From the NCBI GenBank assembly GCA_900551715.1, contig URXG01000021.1:1-35642 (forward strand): a DNA stretch of 35,642 nt, in the 5' to 3' direction. A program made the translations under genes and the position numbers. Positions 8,250 to 17,221 of the stretch are shown here, piece after piece. Positions within the stretch are counted from its first letter, which is position 1, and every line of letters starts with the position of its first letter. Origin of the DNA: an uncultured Blautia sp. (GTDB lineage Bacteria; Bacillota; Clostridia; Lachnospirales; Lachnospiraceae). The notes beneath the pieces are model-generated. The model did no database searches, had not been told where the DNA came from, and saw only the letters and a program-made list of their open reading frames with translations.

Positions 8250-8278
8250 TTGATTCCCTAAAAAAAAAGTGATATACT
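8250..8278 (+). promoter_or_regulatory. Sigma-A-type promoter of the apt-relA operon
   Basis: TTGATT at 8250-8255, a 17-base spacer with an A-run, and TATACT at 8273-8278 form a good vegetative promoter 40 bases before apt. The 150 bases between recJ and apt hold no clear terminator; GGGAGAATC near 8190 and GATTCCC near 8252 could pair over a long loop, but no T tail follows. Confidence 0.65.
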
Positions 8279-8318
8279 GAAATTCTAAGATTTAAGAAAA
8301 TGGCGGAGGTACCGTATA

Positions 8319-8843
8319 ATGAAAAAAATAGAAGAATATGTAAGAAGTATTCCGGATTTTCCGGAACCAGGGATTATCTTTCGAGATGTAACCAGTATCC
8401 TGCAGGATGCAGACGGACTGAAACTTGCCATTGATTCCATGCAGGAATGTCTGAAAGATACAGATGTGGATGTGATCGTAGGAACAGAGTCCAGAGGTTT
8501 TATCTTTGGTGTGCCTATTGCTTATAATCTTCACAAACCATTTGTACCTGTAAGAAAGAAAGGTAAACTTCCATGTGAGACTGTTTCCAGAAGTTATGAT
8601 CTGGAGTATGGCAGTGCTACCATTGAAATGCATAAAGATTCTATCAAACCAGGTCAGAAAGTTGCTATCATTGATGATCTGATTGCTACAGGCGGTACCG
8701 TAGAAGCTGCTATCAAACTGGTGGAAGAGCTTGGCGGCGAAGTTGTTAAGGTTGTATTCCTTATGGAGCTGGCTGGTCTTAAGGGAAGAGAAAAACTTGC
8801 AGGCTATGATGTGGCATCTGTAATTTGCTACGACGGCAAATAA
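8319..8843 (+). CDS. apt: Adenine phosphoribosyltransferase
   Basis: This purine-salvage enzyme makes AMP from adenine and PRPP in the cytoplasm. The 174-residue length is typical. N-terminal IPDFPEPGIIFRDVT, the flexible loop with RKKGKLPCET near 80-87 and the PRPP-binding motif VAIIDDLIATGGT at 115-127 are characteristic. GGCGGAGG at about 8301-8308 precedes ATG 8319. It is the first gene of the operon; relA follows after 75 bases, coupling purine salvage to (p)ppGpp metabolism as in many Firmicutes. Confidence 0.96.
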   Translation: MKKIEEYVRSIPDFPEPGIIFRDVTSILQDADGLKLAIDSMQECLKDTDVDVIVGTESRGFIFGVPIAYNLHKPFVPVRKKGKLPCETVSRSYDLEYGSATIEMHKDSIKPGQKVAIIDDLIATGGTVEAAIKLVEELGGEVVKVVFLMELAGLKGREKLAGYDVASVICYDGK

Positions 8844-8918
8844 TCTTTATGATTGGTCCAGGAGGGGACAGACAGTTACCGGAAGATAAAATATTCACAG
8901 GCAGGCAGGTGGGAGAGA

Positions 8919-11252
8919 ATGGCAGAGAAAACAAAAAACACACAGACTGACAGATCAGCCGGACAGGTAGAAAAAGAAAAACTGGAATCCGTAAAAAAAG
9001 CAGATGCAGCAGTAAAATCCATAAGTGATTTTACCAGCCCGGAAGTACTTTATAATGAACTGATCGCCAGCGTCAAAAAATATCATCCTTCAACAGATAT
9101 TTCCATGATTGAGAAGGCTTATGAAGTTGCGAGAGAGGCTCATAAGGATCAGAAACGAAAATCAGGAGAACCATATATCATTCATCCTCTATGTGTTGCA
9201 ATCATACTTGCTGACCTGGAACTTGACAAAGAAACCATCGTGGCAGGACTTCTTCATGATTCTGTAGAGGATACATGGATGACCTGTGAGGAGCTGGAAA
9301 GAGAGTTCGGTGCAGAAGTTGCTCTTCTTGTAGACGGAGTTACCAAGCTGGGTCAGCTGAATTATTCTGCGGACAAAGTAGAACAGCAGGCAGAAAATCT
9401 CCGCAAGATGTTTCTTGCCATGGCAAAGGATATCAGGGTTATTCTTATCAAACTTGCTGACCGACTTCACAACATGCGTACGCTGCAGTACATGCGTCCG
9501 GAGAAGCAGCAGGAAAAAGCAAGAGAGACCATGGATATTTATGCACCCATCGCCATGCGCCTTGGTATTTCCAAGATCAAGGTAGAGCTGGATGACCTGT
9601 CACTGAAATATCTGAAACCAGATGTTTATTATGATCTTGTAAACAAGATTGCTCTTCGTAAAAGTGAGCGTCAGCTGTTTGTTGATGGAATCGTCAAACA
9701 GGTCAAACAACATATGGACGATGCAGGAATCAAAGCTCAGGTAGATGGAAGAATCAAGCATTTCTTCAGCATTTATAAAAAAATGGTCAATCAGGACAAG
9801 ACCATTGACCAGATCTATGATCTGTTTGCGGTACGTATTCTGGTAGATACCGTAAAAGACTGTTATGCTGCACTTGGTGTGATCCATGAGATGTACAAGC
9901 CAATTCCAGGCAGATTCAAAGACTATATTGCCATGCCTAAGCCCAACATGTACCAGTCTCTTCATACCACACTGATCGGACCAAACGGACAGCCTTTTGA
10001 GATTCAGATCCGTACTTTTGAGATGCACAAGACCGCTGAGTATGGTATTGCAGCACACTGGAAATATAAAGAGTCTTCCGACGGAAAGGTTCCGGTAGAC
10101 AAGAGAGAAGAAGAAAAGCTGAACTGGCTCCGCCAGATTCTGGAATGGCAGAAGGATATGTCAGACAACAGAGAGTTTATGAGTCTTCTTAAGAACGACC
10201 TGGATCTTTTTGCAGACAGTGTGTATTGTTTTACTCCACAGGGAGATGTAAAGACACTTCCCAATGGCTCCACACCTATTGATTTTGCCTACAGTGTGCA
10301 CAGTGCAGTAGGTAACCGTATGGTAGGTGCCAGAGTCAATGGTAAACTGGTTCCTATCGAATACCAGATCAAGAATGGTGACCGTATCGAGATCATTACA
10401 TCCATGAACTCTCAGGGACCAAGCAGAGACTGGCTGAAATTGGTTAAGAGTACCCAGGCAAAGAACAAGATCAACCAGTGGTTCAAAAAAGAACTGAAAG
10501 AAGACAATATCCTGAAGGGCAAGGAAATGCTGGCTCAGTATGCCAAGTCCAAAGGATTCAAGATCAGTACCTATACCAAGAGCCAGTATCTGGAAGCAGT
10601 TATGCGTAAATATGGTTTCCGGGACTGGGATTCTGTACTGGCAGCTATAGGACATGGTGGTCTGAAAGAAGGTCAGGTCTTTAACAAACTAATAGAGGCA
10701 TACGAAAAAGAGAACCAGAAGAATCTTACAGATGAGCAGGTTCTGGAAGCTGCTGCCGACCCACAGGAAAAACTTCACATTACCAAGAACAAAGGCGGTA
10801 TTGTGGTAAAGGGTATTCATGATGTGGCAGTACGTTTCTCAAAATGCTGCAGCCCTATTCCAGGTGATGAGATTGTTGGCTTTGTCACAAGAGGAAGAGG
10901 TATTACCATTCACCGGACAGACTGTGTCAATGTTCTGAATATGTCTGAGTTGGATCGCTCCAGACTTATTGAGGCAGAGTGGCAGCCGGACGAAAACAAA
11001 AACTCAGAGAAATACATGGCAGAGATTCATGTTTATGCCAACAACCGTACCGGACTTCTGGTGGATCTCTCCAAGATCTTTACAGAGCGTAAGATTGATA
11101 TGAGAACTATCAACAGCCGGACCAGCAAGCAGGAGAAAGCTACCATCACCATTAGCTTTGAAATCGGAAGCAAAGAAGAACTGGCATCGCTGGCTGCAAA
11201 GATCCGTCAGGTAGAAAGCGTCATTGATGTTAAGAGAAATACAGGATCATGA
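8919..11252 (+). CDS. relA: Bifunctional (p)ppGpp synthetase/hydrolase (RelA/SpoT homologue)
   Basis: This long RSH protein makes and degrades (p)ppGpp in the stringent response on ribosomes. ATG 8919 (777 residues) is chosen over an in-frame TTG at 8853 because AGGTGGGAG directly precedes it. Domain order: HD hydrolase with HDSVEDT near 112-118 and LADRLHNMRTL; synthetase with YDLFAVRILVD near 299 and RFKDYIAMPKPNMYQSLH; TGS domain near 430-490; a Cys/His region with CCSPIPGDEIVGF near 641; and a C-terminal ACT domain. The intact HD signature and the basic RFKD motif fit a bifunctional enzyme, not a RelA with a dead hydrolase. Confidence 0.96.
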   Translation: MAEKTKNTQTDRSAGQVEKEKLESVKKADAAVKSISDFTSPEVLYNELIASVKKYHPSTDISMIEKAYEVAREAHKDQKRKSGEPYIIHPLCVAIILADLELDKETIVAGLLHDSVEDTWMTCEELEREFGAEVALLVDGVTKLGQLNYSADKVEQQAENLRKMFLAMAKDIRVILIKLADRLHNMRTLQYMRPEKQQEKARETMDIYAPIAMRLGISKIKVELDDLSLKYLKPDVYYDLVNKIALRKSERQLFVDGIVKQVKQHMDDAGIKAQVDGRIKHFFSIYKKMVNQDKTIDQIYDLFAVRILVDTVKDCYAALGVIHEMYKPIPGRFKDYIAMPKPNMYQSLHTTLIGPNGQPFEIQIRTFEMHKTAEYGIAAHWKYKESSDGKVPVDKREEEKLNWLRQILEWQKDMSDNREFMSLLKNDLDLFADSVYCFTPQGDVKTLPNGSTPIDFAYSVHSAVGNRMVGARVNGKLVPIEYQIKNGDRIEIITSMNSQGPSRDWLKLVKSTQAKNKINQWFKKELKEDNILKGKEMLAQYAKSKGFKISTYTKSQYLEAVMRKYGFRDWDSVLAAIGHGGLKEGQVFNKLIEAYEKENQKNLTDEQVLEAAADPQEKLHITKNKGGIVVKGIHDVAVRFSKCCSPIPGDEIVGFVTRGRGITIHRTDCVNVLNMSELDRSRLIEAEWQPDENKNSEKYMAEIHVYANNRTGLLVDLSKIFTERKIDMRTINSRTSKQEKATITISFEIGSKEELASLAAKIRQVESVIDVKRNTGS

Positions 11253-11279
11253 TAAGACCTGTAAGCAGAAAGGAAAATC

Positions 11280-11909
11280 ATGAAAAATCTGGAATTACAG
11301 AAATGTATACTTGGAAGTGTGTATACAAATTGCTATTTTCTTAAAAACAAAACTACAGGGGAACTGCTCATCATAGACCCGGCAGATGCTCCGGAGCGTA
11401 TTGTCAGCAAGGTCAATGAGATGCAGGCTACACCAGTGGCTATCCTTTTGACTCATGGACATTTTGACCATATTATGGCTGCAGATGCTGTACGAAAAAA
11501 ATATGGGATTTCAGTTTATGCCTGTTCAGAGGAAGTGGAGACACTCCAGAATGCAGGAGTCAATCTGTCACAGTATCATGGAGCATCTGTCACACTGAAG
11601 CCAGACGTTCTCCTTGCAGATCTTCAGGTAGTTGATCTTGCAGGATTTTCCATTCAGATGATCGCCACACCAGGACATACCAAGGGAAGCTGCTGTTATT
11701 ATATTCAGGATGAAGGTGTGCTTTTCAGTGGTGATACGGTTTTCCATGGTTCTGTAGGACGGACAGATTTTCCGGGAGGAAGCATGTCAGAAATCGTAAG
11801 AAGTCTCCACAGGCTGCTGGATGCACTTCCGGAAGAAACAGAAGTTTATCCGGGACATGATACAGCAACAACTATCGGTTATGAAAAGAGGTATAATCCC
11901 TTTGTATAA
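11280..11909 (+). CDS. Metallo-beta-lactamase-fold hydrolase, glyoxalase II-like
   Basis: The 209-residue soluble protein has the metal-binding motif THGHFDH at residues 58-64, TPGHTKGSCCYY, FSGDTVFHGSVGRTDFPGG and the C-terminal YPGHDT. This is the full ligand set for a binuclear zinc or iron site of the glyoxalase II/YcbL subgroup. The substrate cannot be fixed from sequence; thioesters such as S-lactoylglutathione analogues are typical for the family. It lies 27 bases after relA and its last bases overlap hemZ, the usual order in Clostridia, so it is cotranscribed. Confidence 0.9.
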   Translation: MKNLELQKCILGSVYTNCYFLKNKTTGELLIIDPADAPERIVSKVNEMQATPVAILLTHGHFDHIMAADAVRKKYGISVYACSEEVETLQNAGVNLSQYHGASVTLKPDVLLADLQVVDLAGFSIQMIATPGHTKGSCCYYIQDEGVLFSGDTVFHGSVGRTDFPGGSMSEIVRSLHRLLDALPEETEVYPGHDTATTIGYEKRYNPFV

Positions 11910-13410
11910 AATTGGAATATTATTTCTCGAGAGAGAATTTGAACATGATGTGTATGAACTGATCAGAGCATTTTATCCGGAAAGCAGTCTTTCCTCTTTC
12001 TATGCAGAAGATGAGGTTGCAGAATGTGACCTTTTCTTCAGAGTAGAAGAAAAAGACGGAAACTGTCTGATCCGTTATGAAAATAACGAAAAAAAAGGTG
12101 TCATAACCGCAGAGTTTACAGAGGGGCAGTCTTCGGATGCCCTTATTTCTTGTGATGACAGAGAAGGGGCTCATTCTATCCGTAAAGAACGAAAAGATCA
12201 GCTGAAGATTGCTTTGTATCACCTTTTGGTGAAACTTACCGGAAAGACCCTTCCATGGGGGAATCTCACAGGAATTCGTCCTGCCAAGCTGGCAATGGGT
12301 CTCATCGAATCCGGTATGAAGAACACAGAAGTTGCACGGGAGATGCGGGAGAGATATCTGGTAAGTCCACAGAAAACAGCTCTGGCGATTACCATTGCAA
12401 ACAGAGAAAGAGAAATCCTTAAGGATATTGATTATGAGAATGGTTACAGCCTTTATGTGGGGATTCCATTCTGTCCAAGTATTTGCCTTTACTGTTCTTT
12501 CAGCTCTTATCCTCTGAAACAGTGGAAAGACAAAGTAGATCTTTATGTAGAAGCTCTCTGTAAAGAAATCAGGGAAGTATCTCAGATGATGAAAGGACGG
12601 AAGCTGGATACGATTTATATTGGTGGAGGTACACCTACCACCCTGGAACCATATCAGCTTCAGAAACTGCTGGATGCTCTTCAGAAATCTTTCGGTTACG
12701 ATGGGCTGGCTGAATTTACCATAGAGGCAGGTCGTCCAGATAGTATCACCAGAGATAAACTGATGATGATCCGTAATTATCCTGTGACCAGAATTTCGGT
12801 CAACCCCCAGACAATGAACCAGGAAACACTGGACATTATTGGACGCCGACATACAGTGGATGAGACAAAAGCGGCATTTGCTCTGGCAAGAGAATGTGGT
12901 TTTGACAACATCAACATGGATTTGATCGTAGGACTTCCGGGAGAGGACAGGTCCATGGTAGAAAATACTCTGAAGGAGGTTAAAGCCCTGGCTCCGGACA
13001 GTATGACTGTCCATTCCCTTGCAGTGAAGAGAGCTGCAAGACTGAATATGTTTAAAGACAGATATCAGGAAATGACTTTTGAAAATAATCAGGAGATCAT
13101 GGATATGACCATGAGAGCTGCCTACGAAATGGAAATGGGACCTTATTATCTGTACAGACAGAAGAATATGAAGGGAAATTTTGAAAATGTAGGCTATGCA
13201 AAGGTTGACAAAGCCGGGATTTACAATATACTAATTATGGAGGAAAAACAGCCTATCATAGCATTGGGGGCAGGCGGTTCTTCCAAACTTGTATTCGATC
13301 ATGGCAAGCGCATAGAGCGAGCAGAAAACGTCAAAGACGTTAAGAATTATATCGAGCGTATTGATGAAATGATCGAAAGAAAAAGAACAGGCATAGAGAC
13401 ATGGCTGTAA
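11902..13410 (+). CDS. hemZ: Radical SAM protein HemZ (coproporphyrinogen dehydrogenase type)
   Basis: The protein belongs to the HemN/HemW-like radical SAM group that in Bacillus is named HemZ. With TTG 11902 as start it has 502 residues; AAGAGG at 11886-11891 supports this, but ATG 11881 or even 11821 are possible in-frame starts. Both overlap the hydrolase gene, whose stop is at 11907. The cluster motif CPSICLYCSF has Cys at about 191, 195 and 198; GGGTPTTL and the EAGRPDSI and ISVNPQTMNQETL segments are typical. No other haem-synthesis gene is present, so an actual role in haem formation is doubtful; the operon position is conserved in anaerobes. Confidence 0.9.
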   Translation: MYKIGILFLEREFEHDVYELIRAFYPESSLSSFYAEDEVAECDLFFRVEEKDGNCLIRYENNEKKGVITAEFTEGQSSDALISCDDREGAHSIRKERKDQLKIALYHLLVKLTGKTLPWGNLTGIRPAKLAMGLIESGMKNTEVAREMRERYLVSPQKTALAITIANREREILKDIDYENGYSLYVGIPFCPSICLYCSFSSYPLKQWKDKVDLYVEALCKEIREVSQMMKGRKLDTIYIGGGTPTTLEPYQLQKLLDALQKSFGYDGLAEFTIEAGRPDSITRDKLMMIRNYPVTRISVNPQTMNQETLDIIGRRHTVDETKAAFALARECGFDNINMDLIVGLPGEDRSMVENTLKEVKALAPDSMTVHSLAVKRAARLNMFKDRYQEMTFENNQEIMDMTMRAAYEMEMGPYYLYRQKNMKGNFENVGYAKVDKAGIYNILIMEEKQPIIALGAGGSSKLVFDHGKRIERAENVKDVKNYIERIDEMIERKRTGIETWL

Positions 13411-13429
13411 AGATCAGGAGGTGCACCTG

Positions 13430-14008
13430 TTGGAAGAAGGACAGAAAACAGTGACAAAGACAACGGACAGGATTCTTGATCTTGATCTGTCTTCAGAACT
13501 GAATCATGGAATCATAGTCAGTAATCTTGCATATGATGTGGCAAAGGAACTGGGGCAGAATGAAGAGTTCTGCTATCAGATGGCAATAGCGGGAATCCTT
13601 CACGATATTGGCAAGTTGAAACTGACAGGATATATAGACGGACAGGAAAAAGACCCTCTTCTGATCGAGGAACTGAAGTATGTCAGAATGCATTCTGCAC
13701 TTGGATATGAAGAACTGAAAAATCAGGGATATTCCGATATTGTGCTGGAGAGTATTCTTTATCATCATGAGAATTATGATGGCACAGGATATCCTTCCAA
13801 TCTGTCAGGGAAGGAGATTCCTCTGGGAGCCAGAATATTAAGAGTCTGTGATGTTTATGCGGCACTGAGTTCAGACAGACCTTACCGAAGAGCCTTTGAT
13901 ATCACTACAGTGATAGACCTTATGATCGATGAGATTAAGAATTTTGATATGGAAGTATTTCTTGCATTTCAAAGAGTAATACATGAAGTTGCTGACAGAC
14001 AGCAGTGA
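13430..14008 (+). CDS. HD-GYP-type phosphohydrolase
   Basis: The 192-residue product starts at TTG 13430, 7 bases after AGGAGGT (13416-13422); the in-frame GTG at 13421 lies inside that binding site. The HD motif is HDIGKLK at residues 58-64. The later pattern HHENYDGTGYP, then IPLGARILRVCDVYAALSSDRPYR, matches the HD-GYP signature of cyclic di-GMP phosphodiesterases, although the domain stands alone without a receiver or sensor. Cyclic di-GMP is thus a plausible substrate, but other nucleotides are possible. The gene lies between hemZ and hisS in the relA operon. Confidence 0.8.
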   Translation: MEEGQKTVTKTTDRILDLDLSSELNHGIIVSNLAYDVAKELGQNEEFCYQMAIAGILHDIGKLKLTGYIDGQEKDPLLIEELKYVRMHSALGYEELKNQGYSDIVLESILYHHENYDGTGYPSNLSGKEIPLGARILRVCDVYAALSSDRPYRRAFDITTVIDLMIDEIKNFDMEVFLAFQRVIHEVADRQQ

Positions 14009-14037
14009 TACAGAACAATGATTAACAGGAGGATGGC

Positions 14038-15291
14038 ATGGCATTAAAGAAAAAACCGGTTACCGGTATGAAAGACATTTTACCAAAAGAAATGGAAATC
14101 CGTAATTATGTAATGAATATGATCAGAGAAACTTATGGTTCTTTCGGATTTTCCTCTATTGAAACACCATGTGTGGAACACATCGAAAACCTCAGCAGCA
14201 AACAGGGTGGTGAAAATGAAAAACTTATTTTTAAGATCCTGAAACGTGGGGAAAAACTGAAACTTGAAACAGCAGAAACAGAGGCTGATTTGGTAGATTC
14301 CGGACTTCGTTATGATCTGACAGTACCTCTTTCCAGATATTATTCCAACAATGCAAACGAACTTCCGGCTCCGTTCAAGGCTCTTCAGATGGGTAATGTA
14401 TGGAGAGCAGACAGACCACAGAGAGGTCGTTTCCGCCAGTTTATGCAGTGTGATATTGATATTCTTGGTGAGCCTACTTATCTGGCAGAGATCGAGCTTG
14501 TTCTGGCAACAACCACTCTTCTTGGCAAGCTGGATTTCCATAATTTCACCATTCGTATCAATGACCGTAAGATTCTGAAGGCAATGGCACAGTACAGTGG
14601 TTTCCCGACAGAAAGTTTTGATACGGTATTTATTATCCTTGACAAAATGGACAAAATTGGTCTTGAAGGTGTTGCAGAAGAACTGGCAAAAGAAGGTTTT
14701 GCACAGGAAAGCATTGATACTTATCTTGGAATGTTCAAAGAGATCACATCTGATATTGAAGGTGTACGTTACTGCAAAGAAAAACTGAAAGATGTTCTGG
14801 ACCCGAAAGTAGCAGATGATCTGGAAACCATTATTTCAGCAGTAGATACTGTAAAGAGTGCAGACTTTAAGATTTCCTTTGATCCTACACTGGTTCGTGG
14901 AATGTCCTACTATACAGGTCCGATCTTTGAGATTGCCATGGATGAATTTGGCGGATCAGTAGGCGGTGGTGGACGCTACGATGAAATGATCGGCAAATTT
15001 ACAGGACAGAATACATCTGCCTGCGGATTTTCCATTGGATTTGAACGTATCGTAATGCTTCTTCTGGAACGTGGATATGAGATCCCGAGAGCCGGAGAAA
15101 AGAAAGCATACCTTATCGAAAAGAATATGCCTGCAGATCAGCTTCTTCAGATTCTGAAACAGGCTACAGAAGAGCGTAATCAGGGTGTTCAGGTAAATCT
15201 TTCCATTATGAAGAAGAACAAGAAATTCCAGAAAGAACAGCTGACAAACGAAGGATATACAGAGTTTGTAGAGTTTTTCAGAAATAAATAA
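14038..15291 (+). CDS. hisS: Histidyl-tRNA synthetase
   Basis: A class II synthetase of 417 residues that charges tRNA-His. N-terminal GMKDILPKE, motif 2 (MGNVWRADRPQRGRFRQFMQCD), the histidine-binding LVRGMSYYTGPIFE and motif 3 with GGGGRYDEMIGKF and GFSIGFERIVMLL are all present. A C-terminal anticodon-binding domain follows. ATG 14038 is preceded by AGGAGG; no T-box leader fits into the 29-base gap from the HD-GYP gene, so expression depends on the operon promoter. Confidence 0.96.
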   Translation: MALKKKPVTGMKDILPKEMEIRNYVMNMIRETYGSFGFSSIETPCVEHIENLSSKQGGENEKLIFKILKRGEKLKLETAETEADLVDSGLRYDLTVPLSRYYSNNANELPAPFKALQMGNVWRADRPQRGRFRQFMQCDIDILGEPTYLAEIELVLATTTLLGKLDFHNFTIRINDRKILKAMAQYSGFPTESFDTVFIILDKMDKIGLEGVAEELAKEGFAQESIDTYLGMFKEITSDIEGVRYCKEKLKDVLDPKVADDLETIISAVDTVKSADFKISFDPTLVRGMSYYTGPIFEIAMDEFGGSVGGGGRYDEMIGKFTGQNTSACGFSIGFERIVMLLLERGYEIPRAGEKKAYLIEKNMPADQLLQILKQATEERNQGVQVNLSIMKKNKKFQKEQLTNEGYTEFVEFFRNK

Positions 15292-15302
15292 ACAACTGTT
15301 TA

Positions 15303-15333
15303 CAGGTTACTGAGACAAAGTGAACAGTAACAC
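15303..15333 (+). repeat. Palindromic intergenic repeat, copy C
   Basis: GTTACTG (15306-15312) pairs with CAGTAAC (15325-15331) around a 12-base loop. The 3' half TGAACAGTAAC is the exact complement of GTTACTGTTCA in copy B. It lies between hisS and aspS, about 20 bases before the aspS start and just ahead of the ribosome binding site. Confidence 0.65.
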
Positions 15334-15351
15334 AAATAAAGGAGACAAATC

Positions 15352-17145
15352 ATGGCTGAAAGTATGAAAGGACTGCACAGAACATGCCGATGTGCAGAAG
15401 TAACAAAAGAAATGACCGGCAGCAGAGTGACTCTCATGGGATGGGTACAGAAGGCAAGAAACAAAGGTGGTATCGTTTTTGTTGACCTTCGTGACCGTTC
15501 TGGAATCATGCAGCTGATCTTTGAAAACGGAAGTATTGATCAGGAAGGCTTTGAAAAAGCAGGCAAACTGAGAAGTGAATTTGTTATTGCTGTTACAGGC
15601 ACTGTTGAGAAACGTTCAGGTGCAGTGAACACCAATCTGGCTACAGGAGAACTGGAGATTCGAGTAGAATCCTTAAGAGTTCTGGCTGAGGCTGATGTAC
15701 CTCCGTTCCCGATTGAAGAGAACAGTAAGACAAAAGATGAAATCCGTCTGAAATACCGTTATCTTGACCTGAGAAGACCGGACCTTCAGAGAAATATCAT
15801 GCTGAAGAGCAAAGTATGCCAGCTTACCCGTAAATTCTTCACAGATGAGGGATTCCTGGAAATCGAAACTCCTATGCTGGGCAAGAGTACTCCGGAAGGA
15901 GCAAGAGATTATCTTGTACCATCCAGAATCCATCCAGGTTCTTTCTACGGACTTCCACAGTCCCCACAGCTGTACAAACAGCTTCTGATGTGTTCCGGAT
16001 ATGACCGTTATATCCAGATTGCACGTTGCTTCAGAGATGAGGATTTAAGAGCTGACCGTCAGCCGGAGTTCACACAGATCGATATGGAACTTTCTTTTGT
16101 AGATGTAGATGATGTTATTGATGTAAACGAACGTTATCTTGCATATCTGTTCAAAGAAGTCCTGGATGTAGATGTAAAACTTCCAATTCAGAGAATCACA
16201 TGGCAGGAAGCTATGGACCGTTTTGGTTCAGATAAACCGGATATGCGTTTTGGAATGGAACTTCATGATGTAAGTGAAGTAGTAAAAGACTGCAATTTTG
16301 TTGTATTCAAGGGTGCTCTGGAAGCAGGTGGTACTGTACGTGGTATCAATGCAGAAGGACAGGGCACTATGCCTCGTAAGAAGATCGACAAGCTGGTAGA
16401 GTTTGCCAAAGGATATGGTGCCAAAGGTCTTGCATACATTGCAATTGGAGAAGACGGAACACGTAAATCTTCTTTTGCAAAATTCATGACAGAAGAAGAA
16501 ATGGATGCTCTGGTTCAGGCTATGGACGGAAAGAACGGAGACCTGCTTCTTTTTGCAGCAGATAAGAATAAAGTTGTTTATGATGTACTTGGTGCACTTC
16601 GTGTGGAACTTGCAAAACAGATGGATATCCTGGACAAAAACGAATACCGTTTTGTATGGGTAACAGAGTTTCCACTTCTCGAGTGGAACGAAGAAGAAAA
16701 CCGCTACACAGCTATGCACCACCCATTTACCATGCTTATGGACGAAGATATTCCACTGATCGAAAGTGGTGATCTTGGAAAAATTCGTGCAAAAGCATAT
16801 GATATCGTACTGAACGGTAATGAGATCGGTGGAGGAAGTGTACGAATCCATCAGAATGATATTCAGGAAAAGATGTTTGAGATGCTTGGCTTTACCAGAG
16901 AAGCTGCTTACAAGCAGTTTGGATTCCTTCTGAACGCATTCAAATATGGTGTACCGCCTCACGCTGGACTGGCTTATGGTCTGGATCGTCTGGTTATGCT
17001 TATGGCAAAAGTAGACAGTATTCGTGACGTAATCGCCTTCCCGAAAGTAAAAGATGCTTCTTGTCTGATGACAGAATCTCCAAGCAGAGTAAGTGAAGCT
17101 CAGCTGGAAGAACTGGGATTGGAAGTAGCACCGGAAGAAGAATAA
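15352..17145 (+). CDS. aspS: Aspartyl-tRNA synthetase (bacterial type)
   Basis: A class II synthetase of 597 residues, the bacterial length. The N-terminal OB-fold anticodon domain has VTLMGWVQKARNKGG; motif 2 is FRDEDLRADRQPEFTQIDME; a GAD insertion occupies roughly residues 290-420; and motif 3 is GLAYGLDRLVMLM near the C-terminus. AAAGGAG precedes ATG 15352. It follows hisS after a 60-base gap that contains a palindromic repeat but no room for a T-box. Whether it also charges tRNA-Asn cannot be told from this window. Confidence 0.96.
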   Translation: MAESMKGLHRTCRCAEVTKEMTGSRVTLMGWVQKARNKGGIVFVDLRDRSGIMQLIFENGSIDQEGFEKAGKLRSEFVIAVTGTVEKRSGAVNTNLATGELEIRVESLRVLAEADVPPFPIEENSKTKDEIRLKYRYLDLRRPDLQRNIMLKSKVCQLTRKFFTDEGFLEIETPMLGKSTPEGARDYLVPSRIHPGSFYGLPQSPQLYKQLLMCSGYDRYIQIARCFRDEDLRADRQPEFTQIDMELSFVDVDDVIDVNERYLAYLFKEVLDVDVKLPIQRITWQEAMDRFGSDKPDMRFGMELHDVSEVVKDCNFVVFKGALEAGGTVRGINAEGQGTMPRKKIDKLVEFAKGYGAKGLAYIAIGEDGTRKSSFAKFMTEEEMDALVQAMDGKNGDLLLFAADKNKVVYDVLGALRVELAKQMDILDKNEYRFVWVTEFPLLEWNEEENRYTAMHHPFTMLMDEDIPLIESGDLGKIRAKAYDIVLNGNEIGGGSVRIHQNDIQEKMFEMLGFTREAAYKQFGFLLNAFKYGVPPHAGLAYGLDRLVMLMAKVDSIRDVIAFPKVKDASCLMTESPSRVSEAQLEELGLEVAPEEE

Positions 17146-17167
17146 AATATTATTCAAAATAAATAAA

Positions 17168-17200
17168 AACCTGCATTCCTGAAAAGGGTGCAGGTTTTTT
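17168..17200 (+). terminator. Bidirectional terminator between aspS and the lipoprotein gene
   Basis: AACCTGCA (17168-17175) pairs with TGCAGGTT (17189-17196), followed by a T run to 17200. The A-run before the left arm gives a U-tail on the minus strand as well, so the same hairpin can end aspS transcripts and the converging lipoprotein gene. Confidence 0.9.
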
Positions 17201-17221
17201 GTCGGAAATTTTTATTTTAAA

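Noticed and set aside
8168..8318. Riboswitch or small RNA between recJ and apt
   Set aside because: Only weak, long-loop pairing (GGGAGAATC with GATTCCC) was found; no known riboswitch core or terminator was seen.
8868..8882. Sixth copy of the palindromic repeat before relA
   Set aside because: ACAGTTACC matches one half only, with no partner arm or flanking octamer, so it is probably chance.
11920..13014. 364-codon open frame on the minus strand inside hemZ
   Set aside because: Antisense shadow of hemZ; no domain-like composition or start signal.
13980..14037. T-box leader for hisS, aspS or argS
   Set aside because: The gaps before these genes are 29, 60 and 12 bases, too short for a T-box, and no T-box sequence is present.
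16228..17157. 309-codon open frame on the minus strand inside aspS
   Set aside because: Antisense shadow; reads through the aspS catalytic motifs and lacks a promoter or binding site.
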